Source: Brucella intermedia LMG 3301
GTDB taxonomy: Bacteria > Pseudomonadota > Alphaproteobacteria > Rhizobiales > Rhizobiaceae
Assembly: GCF_000182645.1 (NCBI RefSeq)
Contig: NZ_ACQA01000002.1
Span: forward strand, 1,359,001-1,423,000
Length of the DNA: 64,000 nt
Direction: 5' to 3'
Made by a program: the position numbers and the translations under genes. Below the pieces are notes generated by a model, which did not search any database, was not told the origin of the DNA, and saw only the letters and a list, made by a program, of their open reading frames with translations. The stretch's first letter is position 1; every line of letters begins with the position of its first letter. Shown in pieces: positions 49,921 to 57,795 of this stretch.

Positions 49921-51657
49921 ATAGCCGATGGCGGCACCAGCGACGGCACGGCTGTCTATGGCGCCGTAATAACGGTTGTCGCCGCCCTTTTCGATGGCCG
50001 CCATGTTCTTGCCGCCGACGAGAATGCCTGCCGCCTCGCCCCAGACCGGCCAGTTATGGTCCTCGCCGACTGTATAGCCCATGCCGGTCAGCAGCCGGAT
50101 CGTATCGGGCGAAAGCGCGTTCGCTTCCATATAGACCCGATCAGGCAGCCACTGGTGGTGGATGCGCGGGGCGTCAATCGCCTCCTGAATGTCCATCCCA
50201 TGATCGATGACATTCATGATTGCCTCGAGCGTGATCGTGATGATGCGCGAACCGCCGGGACTACCGATAACCATGAACGGCTTGCCATCCTTCGACACAA
50301 TGGTCGGGCTCATCGAGGAAAGCGGTGACTTGCGCGGCTCGATGGCATTGGCTTCGCCCTGGATGAGACCATAGAGATTGGCCACGCCCGGCTTGATGGT
50401 GAAGTCGTCCATCTCGTTGTTGAGCAGAATGCCGGTGCCTTCGGCCACCTTGGCCGTGCCGAACGAACCGTTCAGCGTGTAGGTCACCGCGACAGCATTG
50501 CCGTCCTTGTCCACGATGGAATAATGCGTTGTTTCGTTGGATTCCTTGAATTCGGCTGGTTTCAGTGCTTCGCTGACACCGGCGCGATAAGGGTCGATAC
50601 GACTGCGGATTTCTGCGGCATAGGCCTTGCTGGTGAGCTTCTCGATTGGATTATCGATGAAATCAGGGTCGCCCAATGCCGTGTTGCGGTCCACATAGGC
50701 ATGGCGCATCGCTTCCACCATCAAACGCGTGGTTTCCGCCGAGCCATAGCCGAGATAGGAAATCGGATAACCCTCCAGCACGTTGAGGATTTCGCAGATG
50801 ATCAGTCCGCCGGAGGAAGGCGGCGGCGAGGACACGATATCGTAGCCGCGATAGCTGCACTTGACCGGTTCCAGCTCTCGAACCTTGTATTGCTCGAAAT
50901 CGGCCTTGGCGAGAATGCCGCCATGTTCCTTGCTCGACTTGACGATCAGATCGGCGATATCGCCCTGATAGAAGGCTGCCGGGCCTTTTTCCGAAATGGC
51001 TGAAAGCGACTTTGCCAAATCCGGCTGGACAAGCTTTTCACCCAGGGGAAGCGGCTTGCCGTCTTTCAGGAAGATACTCGCTGCTGCCGGGTCTTTCGCC
51101 AGTCTTTCGTTGCCATCGGCAAAGGAGAGAATATCGCCCAGTTCAAGTGTGAAACCATTTTTGGCGAGTTTCAGCGCCGGGTCGATCAACTCCTCGCGCT
51201 TGCGGGTGCCATATTTTTCGCGTGCTTCCTCAAGGCCAGCCACCGTACCTGGTACACCGATGGCGAGATAGGTTTCAGTGCTGGCGCCATCGACCGGCTT
51301 GCCATCCTTGTCCAGATACATGGTCTTGGTGGCGGCGAGCGGCGCGCGCTCTCGAAAATCCAGAAAGGTGCTCTTGCCGTCCTTGAAGCGGATCGTCATG
51401 AAACCGCCGCCGCCGAGATTGCCGGCCGTCGGATAAACGACCGCCAGCGCGTAGCCGACCGCAACTGCCGCATCGACGGCATTGCCGCCGTTCTTAAGCA
51501 CATCGATGCCGACCTGCGAGGCGAGATGCTGTGCCGTGACCACCATGCCGTTCTGGCCTTCGGCCGGGGCTGGCGATGCCGCATAAGCTGAAGGCAGATG
51601 ACCTGCAACGGCAATGGCCGCGGCAAGGGAAAGCGATTTCAGTCTGTAATGCTGCAT
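49918..51657 (-). CDS. ggt: Gamma-glutamyltranspeptidase
   Basis: The 579-residue precursor has a signal peptide (MQHYRLKSLSLAAAIAVAGH, cleavage near YAA). Family motifs are NGGNAVDAAVAVGYALAVVY, ESNETTHYSIVDKDGNAVAV (Thr376, the first Thr of TTHYS, is the expected self-cleavage and nucleophile residue) and PLSSMSPTIV. Periplasmic GGT cleaves the gamma-glutamyl bond of glutathione and related peptides. A strong GGGAGGAAAGAC precedes the ATG. It ends inside repeat copy 2. Confidence 0.94.
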   Translation of the reverse strand: MQHYRLKSLSLAAAIAVAGHLPSAYAASPAPAEGQNGMVVTAQHLASQVGIDVLKNGGNAVDAAVAVGYALAVVYPTAGNLGGGGFMTIRFKDGKSTFLDFRERAPLAATKTMYLDKDGKPVDGASTETYLAIGVPGTVAGLEEAREKYGTRKREELIDPALKLAKNGFTLELGDILSFADGNERLAKDPAAASIFLKDGKPLPLGEKLVQPDLAKSLSAISEKGPAAFYQGDIADLIVKSSKEHGGILAKADFEQYKVRELEPVKCSYRGYDIVSSPPPSSGGLIICEILNVLEGYPISYLGYGSAETTRLMVEAMRHAYVDRNTALGDPDFIDNPIEKLTSKAYAAEIRSRIDPYRAGVSEALKPAEFKESNETTHYSIVDKDGNAVAVTYTLNGSFGTAKVAEGTGILLNNEMDDFTIKPGVANLYGLIQGEANAIEPRKSPLSSMSPTIVSKDGKPFMVIGSPGGSRIITITLEAIMNVIDHGMDIQEAIDAPRIHHQWLPDRVYMEANALSPDTIRLLTGMGYTVGEDHNWPVWGEAAGILVGGKNMAAIEKGGDNRYYGAIDSRAVAGAAIGY

Positions 51658-51902
51658 GTCTTTCCTCCCTTGTGTCCTCCCCGATGGGAGGCAAGACCAC
51701 AGCGTCTGCAAAATCTTTCCCAAAAGCAAGTGTAAGAAATTGGCTCTATTTCAGCTTGCCGATCAGGCGTTGAACGATAATAATAATATGCAATATTCGG
51801 TTCAGGCGCTGCCACAGTTGCAGCCGGTTTCAGAACCTTTCCGAGCTCCTTTCCGATCATCTCCCCTTCCCCACGATGCAATCTCACATGCAGGAGAAAT
51901 CG

Positions 51903-52311
51903 ATGACCTATGCTCAATGCGCTTGCGGAAATCTGAAAGTAACACCTCACGAACCGCCCAAACTGACGGCCCTGTGTCACTGCTTCGCCTGCCAGCGAAG
52001 GACGGGCGCGCCGTTCAGTGCGAATGCCTTCTACTCGGGAGGTTGTGTTGAAATTTCTGGTCAATCGACGGAATTCGTTCGGACAGCCGAAAGCGGCCGC
52101 AAAGGTTCGGATGCATTTCTGCCCAAGCTGCGGCTCAACGGTCTATTGGCTGCCAGAAGGTGCCCCGTCCTTGATAGGGGTGGGCGTCGGCCTGTTTGCC
52201 GACCCAGCGTTTCCACCACCCTCCCTATCGATATTCGAGCAGTCGAAGCATGAGTGGGTGGCACTCGACAAGAATATGAAACATTTTGCACTTATGCCTG
52301 ATCAGGAATAG
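51903..52311 (+). pseudogene. GFA-family (glutathione-dependent formaldehyde-activating-like) protein, frameshifted
   Basis: The first frame reads MTYAQCACGNLKVTPHEPPK, TALCHCFACQRRTGAPFSAN, with the paired CxC and CxxC zinc ligands of the GFA family. The frame is lost after TEFVRTAESGRK, and the rest continues in the next frame as VRMHFCPSCGSTVYWLPEGA through MKHFALMPDQE. Removing one G from GG at 52104-52105 restores a typical GFA protein of about 135 residues. GCAGGAGAAATCG precedes the ATG. It is divergent from ggt. Confidence 0.85.
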
Positions 52312-52341
52312 CCGGAGCGCAAACCCCGTGCGTTTACGCCG

Positions 52342-53490
52342 TCATGCGTCGAACATGGCCAGGGTGCGTAACAGGTGGGCGAATGTAACGGAGCGGTTCG
52401 CATCGGACTGGCTGTCGCCGGTGCCGTCATTTCGCGGCAGGGCTTTGCGGACATTGGTGGGGCTGTAGCCGAAATGTTGCGTGAAAGCCCGCGTGAAATT
52501 GGCCGCGGTCTCGAAGCCCAGCAATTGCGCAATATCCGACACTTTGCGGTTTTCCGAGGCATCGGCCAGCATTTCATGCGCCGCGAACAGCCGCTTCTGG
52601 CGGATATAGTTGAGCACACCGCCCGAGCCCTCGAACAGCTGATAGAGATGCGTGCGCGAGATCGCCAGCTCCCTGCTGAGCGCATCGGGCGTGAGATCGC
52701 GGGACATGAGGTTTTTCTGGATAAAACGCCGGGCGCGGGTCATCAGCCCCAGAGAAGCGCCGTGCGCGTTCGCATCGCTCTCCCTCACCAGCGGAACGAT
52801 GGTGTCGAACACGAGCTGGCGCAAGGCGTCGCGCAATTCTGGCAGGTCTTCGGCTGTTATGCGGTCCAGCCCGGTCTGGATTGTCGATACGAAATCGATG
52901 AGGAGCTTGGCGCGATAGCCTCCGAGCGTCGCATTGTTGCAGGCTTCCGGCATGCCGCCGAGGCCCGCGAACTGGTCGACCGGAATAATCAGCAGCACGG
53001 CTTCGGTCGCGAGCGCCCGACCGCGAAACGGGTAGCCGAACGAACGGATGTTGATCATGCCGGGTTCGTTTTCCGCCACCCGGCCATCCACGGAGGTCCA
53101 CGAGCGGCCACTGCGCAGGAAGCTGATCTGCCAGTGATCAATGGGGCTGAAGCGAACTTTTTCCGGTGTGCGCTCGTAACTGAACGGAGGGGCTGCCTGT
53201 TCGATCAGCAGCATCCCACGCAGGTCCCAGACTTTCTGGCTGACGGCAAAGCCGTCCCGGGCAGTGACGCCTTCCGGCAAGCGCACATCATAGAGGGGAG
53301 CCACATGCTGCTGCCATGCGGAAAACTGCGCGGAGCGGTCCAATTGTTCGGTCGTAAAGACCAGCGGGGCCAGAATATTGGTGCTTCGGGCTTCTTCTCC
53401 AAGCCTCGCAAGCGGCACTCGCGCTGACTGGCGGCGCTCCACAAATTCCGGCTTCAGATCACTCGTGGCCTTGTCGCTCGGGGATGTCAC
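52342..53490 (-). CDS. AraC family transcriptional regulator
   Basis: The protein of about 382 residues has an AraC-binding-like N-terminal domain (NILAPLVFTTEQLDRSAQFS, RFSPIDHWQISFLRSGRSWT) and a C-terminal AraC HTH pair (LTPDALSRELAISRTHLYQL, KVSDIAQLLGFETAANFTRA, QHFGYSPTNVRKAL). I choose a GTG start at 53490 after GGGAG; an ATG at 53547 would add 19 residues. Its target is not evident. It is convergent with the GFA gene. Confidence 0.88.
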   Translation of the reverse strand: MTSPSDKATSDLKPEFVERRQSARVPLARLGEEARSTNILAPLVFTTEQLDRSAQFSAWQQHVAPLYDVRLPEGVTARDGFAVSQKVWDLRGMLLIEQAAPPFSYERTPEKVRFSPIDHWQISFLRSGRSWTSVDGRVAENEPGMINIRSFGYPFRGRALATEAVLLIIPVDQFAGLGGMPEACNNATLGGYRAKLLIDFVSTIQTGLDRITAEDLPELRDALRQLVFDTIVPLVRESDANAHGASLGLMTRARRFIQKNLMSRDLTPDALSRELAISRTHLYQLFEGSGGVLNYIRQKRLFAAHEMLADASENRKVSDIAQLLGFETAANFTRAFTQHFGYSPTNVRKALPRNDGTGDSQSDANRSVTFAHLLRTLAMFDA

Positions 53491-53803
53491 GGCAACTCCC
53501 AAAACCAAACCGGGGGCCAGGGCGCGCAGACCGCATCCCAAGACCATGGCGTGATATTAGCATTTGCGCGTATAAAATCAAAATAAGCCGGAACATTATC
53601 TGTCAGCTATCCGTTGGAAGCGGCAGCCGGTATCCTCATGCACAGCGAAGACCTGCTTTTCCGCCTTCGCCCGGAACTGACCGGAATTGGTCTGTGACGG
53701 AAGATCATTGCATCCCATTTGATGAAAATTTTCATGAAAATCCGGCCAGAATATTAAAACGCATCCGATAGAAAGCACGGTAATAACAACCGGAGGCAAT
53801 CGC
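53491..53803. other. Divergent intergenic region with an EcfG-like motif
   Basis: This stretch holds GGAAC-N17-CGTT at 53590-53615 on the plus strand and presumably the promoters of the AraC and 101-aa genes. A very short open frame near 53637 has no support. Confidence 0.4.
53590..53615 (+). promoter_or_regulatory. Possible EcfG/RpoE2-type promoter (isolated)
   Basis: GGAAC-N17-CGTT matches the full consensus, but the next gene starts 188 bases downstream and lies outside the stress island. It could be chance. Confidence 0.35.
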
Positions 53804-54109
53804 ATGAACAATGTATTTGCATATACTGTGCGCCGCGAAAGCTTGAAATGGGCTGCCGCTATAGTGGTTGGACTTTCCGCTTCATTATGCCTGACGGCGG
53901 GTGCAGAAGCCAAGGATGCCCGCAAGCAGAAAAGCGAAACGATTTCCGTTTATCGTGCCAAGGTCGAGACAAACGGGCAGGTTCGCTACAACAAGCCGGG
54001 ATCGGCGAAAGTCATGAAGGTTTCCGCCTCGCAATATGCGAGCGGTACGTCCCTTGTGTGCACGCCGAGCGGTTTCGGGCAGAAATCCCGCTGCTTCAAC
54101 CGCAACTAG
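53804..54109 (+). CDS. Exported small basic protein (101 aa)
   Basis: The protein starts MNNVFAYTVRRESLKWAAAI, with a signal peptide running through SASLCLTAGAEA. The mature part (KDARKQKSETISVYRAKVET, SASQYASGTSLVCTPSGFGQ, KSRCFNRN) is basic with two cysteines that could form a disulfide. CGGAGGCAATCGC precedes the ATG. Family not recognised. Confidence 0.65.
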   Translation: MNNVFAYTVRRESLKWAAAIVVGLSASLCLTAGAEAKDARKQKSETISVYRAKVETNGQVRYNKPGSAKVMKVSASQYASGTSLVCTPSGFGQKSRCFNRN

Positions 54110-54136
54110 GGTGAAGCGCGCAACGCGCCAGTCACA

Positions 54137-54173
54137 CCGGCTCGCCGGAACTCCATACAGATCGGCGAGCCGG
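54137..54173. terminator. Terminator-like hairpin between convergent genes
   Basis: CCGGCTCGCCG and CGGCGAGCCGG form a perfect 11-bp stem with a 15-base loop, between the 101-aa gene and the DUF995 gene. Confidence 0.65.
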
Positions 54174-54189
54174 CATGTTCGCCTCGCGA

Positions 54190-54732
54190 TCAGCTCGCAT
54201 CGGCTTTCATGCGCGCCAGTCCCTTGCTTATGCGGTCGCCCCGCAGGAGCTTGGCGGCCTCGTCGGTCGGGCGCTGTGGATTGTTGCGGAACACGTACCA
54301 TGTGCCACCCAGCGAGCGCTTCTGGTAGATGACGCCGTTCTTCTCGCGATGGAGGAAGCAGGTCGTGTCACCGCCGCCGCTCATCTTGTTGACCCAATAG
54401 GCCTGCAGGCAGAGCTTGCCGTTGTCGGTGGCATACCAGCGCCCCTCGGCATAGGACCATGCCCGGCCCTTCTGCGACCAGGCCGTGAAACGATGCCTGT
54501 CGGCGGAGAAATAGCCGCCGCCATCCTTCCATTTCCATGTTCTGCCGGAATAAAGCGCCTCAAGCGCCGTGGCTGACAGGGGCGATGCCGCCGCAGCCTC
54601 GATGGCGACCGGATCGTCGGCCTTCGGCTTCGGCGCTGCTTCCGCAGCACTTGCCACAAGAAGCACGGCCAAAGGGAGTGCAGCCCGGAAAACGGACTGT
54701 GTCGTGCTGACGGTTCTAAAACGGATCGAAAA
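54190..54732 (-). CDS. DUF995 family exported protein
   Basis: The protein of about 180 residues has a signal peptide (VFRAALPLAVLLVASAAEAA) and the DUF995 domain: ALEALYSGRTWKWKDGGGYF, GRWYATDNGKLCLQAYWVN, CFLHREKNGVIYQKRSLGGT. A second copy lies at 55777-56358. I start it at MFSIRFR. Its role is unknown; DUF995 genes are seen beside rhizobial polysaccharide loci, as here. Confidence 0.82.
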   Translation of the reverse strand, partial: FSIRFRTVSTTQSVFRAALPLAVLLVASAAEAAPKPKADDPVAIEAAAASPLSATALEALYSGRTWKWKDGGGYFSADRHRFTAWSQKGRAWSYAEGRWYATDNGKLCLQAYWVNKMSGGGDTTCFLHREKNGVIYQKRSLGGTWYVFRNNPQRPTDEAAKLLRGDRISKGLARMKADAS

Positions 54733-54758
54733 CATTGTCGTAATCCTGTTCAGACGTT

Positions 54759-54800
54759 GGAGCATTTCCAGCAAAGGTGCGAAGCGGTTTCTCATCCGGA
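54759..54800. repeat. GAGCATTTCC repeat, copy 3 (partial)
   Basis: GGAGCATTTCCAGCAAAGG matches the left part of copies 1 and 2 and continues GTGCGAAGCGGTTT, lacking a clean right arm. It lies between the DUF995 gene and the GH26-like gene. Confidence 0.5.
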
Positions 54801-54819
54801 CCGCACTCGCTTCGCCGGA

Positions 54820-55765
54820 TCAGTCAAGCGGATGGTTTGCAACCCGCCAGTCGGGCCGTCCCACACCACGTGGCCACGGATAGACTTCGCGGTCATTGAA
54901 GTAGACCGCCGCGGTCAGCGCGGGAAATTCGGCCTGCGGCTTGTTGGTTTCCTGCGCCCAGGCGCGGACATAGGCGTCGCTTCCTTCATAGCCGAGTTCG
55001 GCAATGACAATCGGCTTCTTGAAACCCACCACCCGGTCATAGCCCGGTTTGGCGCGTTCCACGAAGGTGGATGGCCGTCCCAGTTCCAGCATGTCGTAGG
55101 GCTCGTAACCGAATACCGAAAGGCCGATCACGTCGACATAACCATCGCCCGGATAATAGGCGTCCAGCCCCTCCTCCCCCTTTGGCGACCACATATATTT
55201 GGCGTGCGGCAGGGATTTGCGGCAGACATTGACGACATGCTGATAGGCGCGGATATAGCCCTGCGCAGGCCAGTAGGACCAGGTGAACTGGCCTGTCTTG
55301 TCGTCCATTTCCTGCGCCCAGCGAATGGTGACCGGGCTCTTCAGCTTCGAGGCAGCGGAGCAGACCGCGGCCATGTTTGAATCGTAACGGCCACCCACAA
55401 TGCCGCTCAGCAGATCGTCCGGCGCCACGCGCCAGTCGCGTGCCCACGACCACGGTTCCACGGTGATCAGCAGTTCGCGGCCCCGTTCCTGCGCATAGGC
55501 GTCCGCCGCCGAAAGGCTCGTCAGGTCCACATCCTCCCACGGCAGGAACAGATGCTCGATGCGTGAATTGGGATCGTTGGTGAAATCCCCGTGCGGATCA
55601 TAGGCTCCGAAGGTGATGGATTGCGGAGTGATGACCGGGCGCTTGTCGTGGAACATGCTGCGGGTGTCGACAGTGGCACCCCGAAACACCGCTGGCGGCG
55701 TAGACGGCTGTTGAAAGCAGCGCGCCGCAAAGAATGGCTGTTGCTAGTTTGTATGAGGTTTTCAT
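54820..55765 (-). pseudogene. Exported GH26-like glycoside hydrolase, frameshifted
   Basis: The ATG at 55765, after AAAGGAGGCGGCG, opens a signal peptide (KLATAILCGALLSTAVYAAS) and loses frame. The body continues in the next frame as ATVDTRSMFHDKRPVITPQS through FLPWEDVDL, TVEPWSWARDWRV, VTIRWAQEMDDKTGQFTWSY and VIAELGYEGSDAY. This matches GH26-type (beta-mannanase-like) domains, with Glu residues in WAQEM and IAELG as candidate catalytic acids. One extra base in the AAA run at 55684-55686 (TTT on the coding strand) explains the break. It follows the second DUF995 gene by 11 bases. Confidence 0.8.
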
Positions 55766-55776
55766 CGCCGCCTCCT

Positions 55777-56358
55777 TTATTGCGTTGGCGATTGGGCAAC
55801 GGGCAGCGCCAGATTCAACGCTTCCCTGTCCGGTGTTATCGTTTCGATGGAGATGAGCTTGCGCGCCTCGTCATCCTTGTTTCCGCCCGCATGGCGGAAG
55901 ACATACCAGACGCCGTCCGGCTCTCGTTTCTGATAGATGGTCCCACCGGCGATGCGGTGGGAGAAACAGGTCTTGTTGGGGAATACACCCTCATCCATAT
56001 GCCACTTCGCATCGAAGCACATCTGCCCCGACCTTGTGATGCGCCAGCGGCCTTCGGCCCAGACCTTGCCCTTCTCGCCATCGACCCGCGCGGTGAACCG
56101 GCGGTTCTGGCTTTCCATGCGCCCGGAACCATCGGTCCACTGCCAGCTCTTGTCGTGATAGAGCATGTAAAGCTCGGCGGGCGTCATCGGGCGAGCGCCG
56201 TCGGGCAGCCCATCCTTTGCGGATGGCGACGCACCGGCTGGCGCGCTGATCCCGGCAAGCACGATGAGGAATGGCAGAACGCGCCTGCTCCGCAACGAGA
56301 GGGTCCGCCCACCCTCAAACATCGCCCCAAACTTCGCCTCAAACTTCAAATGTTTCAT
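55777..56358 (-). CDS. DUF995 family exported protein, paralogue of 54190
   Basis: The protein of about 193 residues has a signal peptide (RVLPFLIVLAGISAPAGASP) and DUF995 features (PAELYMLYHDKSWQWTDGSG, EGRWRITRSGQMCFDAKWHM, CFSHRIAGGTIYQKREPDGV, WYVFRHAGG). Its start lies 20 bases inside the end of the ugd gene, so it is coupled to the polysaccharide operon. The two DUF995 genes flank the GH26-like gene. Confidence 0.85.
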   Translation of the reverse strand: MKHLKFEAKFGAMFEGGRTLSLRSRRVLPFLIVLAGISAPAGASPSAKDGLPDGARPMTPAELYMLYHDKSWQWTDGSGRMESQNRRFTARVDGEKGKVWAEGRWRITRSGQMCFDAKWHMDEGVFPNKTCFSHRIAGGTIYQKREPDGVWYVFRHAGGNKDDEARKLISIETITPDREALNLALPVAQSPTQ

Positions 56359-57775
56359 TTGAACCTCCCACGACCTTGAGGTTGCGCGCACCCGTCAAAG
56401 GTTCTTGCGATTGACGGATGCGCGCCTGCGGCAGAACGTTTGTTGCTCTTCTTTCCTGCCGCTGTTGAACAGGATGGCCGATTGTCGAAATCCGGAAACC
56501 CAGGCTCCCGGCAATCGCCGGTGAAAAGACATTGCGCAGGTCGATGATTACCGGGTCCCGCATGGTCTGCTTCATCCGGACGAGGTCGAGCTTGCGAATA
56601 CTGTCCCATTCGGTCACGACCACGGCGGCGTCGGCCATGTTCAGGCAGTCATAGGGGTCGTCATGGAACTCGACGTCGCTGAGAAGGCGGCGGGCATTCT
56701 CCATCCCCGCCGGATCATAGGCGCGAATGCTGGCGCCAAAACGCTGCAAGGTCTCGACAAGTGGAATGGACGGTGCGTCGCGCATGTCGTCCGTGTCGGG
56801 CTTGAACGTCAGGCCGAGGATGGCAATCGTGCGGCCTTCGGCGCTGCCGCCAAGCGCATCCAGCACCTTCAGCGCCATGCGGCGCTTGCGCGCTTCATTG
56901 ACCGTGACCGTTTCCTCGACCAGCCGCAGGGCCACCCCGTGGTCCTGGGCGGTGCGCAGAAGCGCAAGCGTATCCTTCGGAAAACAGGAGCCGCCATAAC
57001 CCGGCCCCGCATTCAGGAAACTCGTCCCGATACGCTTGTCCAGCCCCATGCCGAGCGCCAGTTCGCTGACATCGCTGCCGACTTCCTCACACAGATCCGC
57101 CAGCTCGTTGATGAAGGTGATCTTGGTGGCGAGAAAGGCGTTGGCGGCATATTTGATGAGTTCCGCCGTCCGCCGCTGCGTGATGAGGATCGGCGTCTGC
57201 CGGGGTTCGAGCGGCGGAGCGTAAAGGGTGACCAGCATGGAGCGCGCGCGCTCATCCTCGACGCCGATCACGACGCGATCCGGCTCCAGAAAATCGCTAA
57301 TGGCCACGCCCTCGCGCAGAAACTCCGGATTGGATGCGACGGAGAAGCTTCCCGGCCTTTTGACCGAACCGATGATCTTCTGCACCACATCGCCAGTGCC
57401 GACCGGAACGGTGGACTTGATCACCACGACGCTATGATCGTCGATCAGCGGCGCGAGTTCACGAGCGGCCATATAGACGAAGGACAGGTCGGCATCCCCG
57501 TGGCCAGCGCGCGCAGGCGTTCCCACGGCAATGAAGACAACCGACGCGCCCTTGACGGCCTCCGCCAGATCGGTCGTGAAACGGAGCCGCCCAAAGGCGA
57601 AGTTGCGTTCCACCAGCTCCTCCAGCCCCGGCTCGTAGATCGGCACGATGCCGCGTTCCAGCCGGACGATCTTCCGCTCGTCCTTGTCGACGCAGACGAC
57701 TTCGTGTCCCCAGGCCGCGAAACACACGCCACTGACCAATCCGACATAGCCCGTACCGATGACAGCGATCTTCAT
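56339..57775 (-). CDS. ugd: UDP-glucose 6-dehydrogenase
   Basis: The 478-residue enzyme has the Rossmann motif VIGTGYVGLVSGVCFAAWGH, catalytic Cys in GYGGSCFPKDTLAL, and GLTFKPDTDDMRDAPSIPLV. It oxidises UDP-glucose to UDP-glucuronate with NAD. The C-terminus extends about 40 residues past the usual end with an Arg/Gln-rich tail. It supplies the UDP-glucuronate used by the UDP-xylose synthase encoded upstream in the same operon. Confidence 0.94.
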   Translation of the reverse strand: MKIAVIGTGYVGLVSGVCFAAWGHEVVCVDKDERKIVRLERGIVPIYEPGLEELVERNFAFGRLRFTTDLAEAVKGASVVFIAVGTPARAGHGDADLSFVYMAARELAPLIDDHSVVVIKSTVPVGTGDVVQKIIGSVKRPGSFSVASNPEFLREGVAISDFLEPDRVVIGVEDERARSMLVTLYAPPLEPRQTPILITQRRTAELIKYAANAFLATKITFINELADLCEEVGSDVSELALGMGLDKRIGTSFLNAGPGYGGSCFPKDTLALLRTAQDHGVALRLVEETVTVNEARKRRMALKVLDALGGSAEGRTIAILGLTFKPDTDDMRDAPSIPLVETLQRFGASIRAYDPAGMENARRLLSDVEFHDDPYDCLNMADAAVVVTEWDSIRKLDLVRMKQTMRDPVIIDLRNVFSPAIAGSLGFRISTIGHPVQQRQERRATNVLPQARIRQSQEPLTGARNLKVVGGSNETFEV

Positions 57776-57795
57776 AATCGTCGCGCCTCTTTCGC

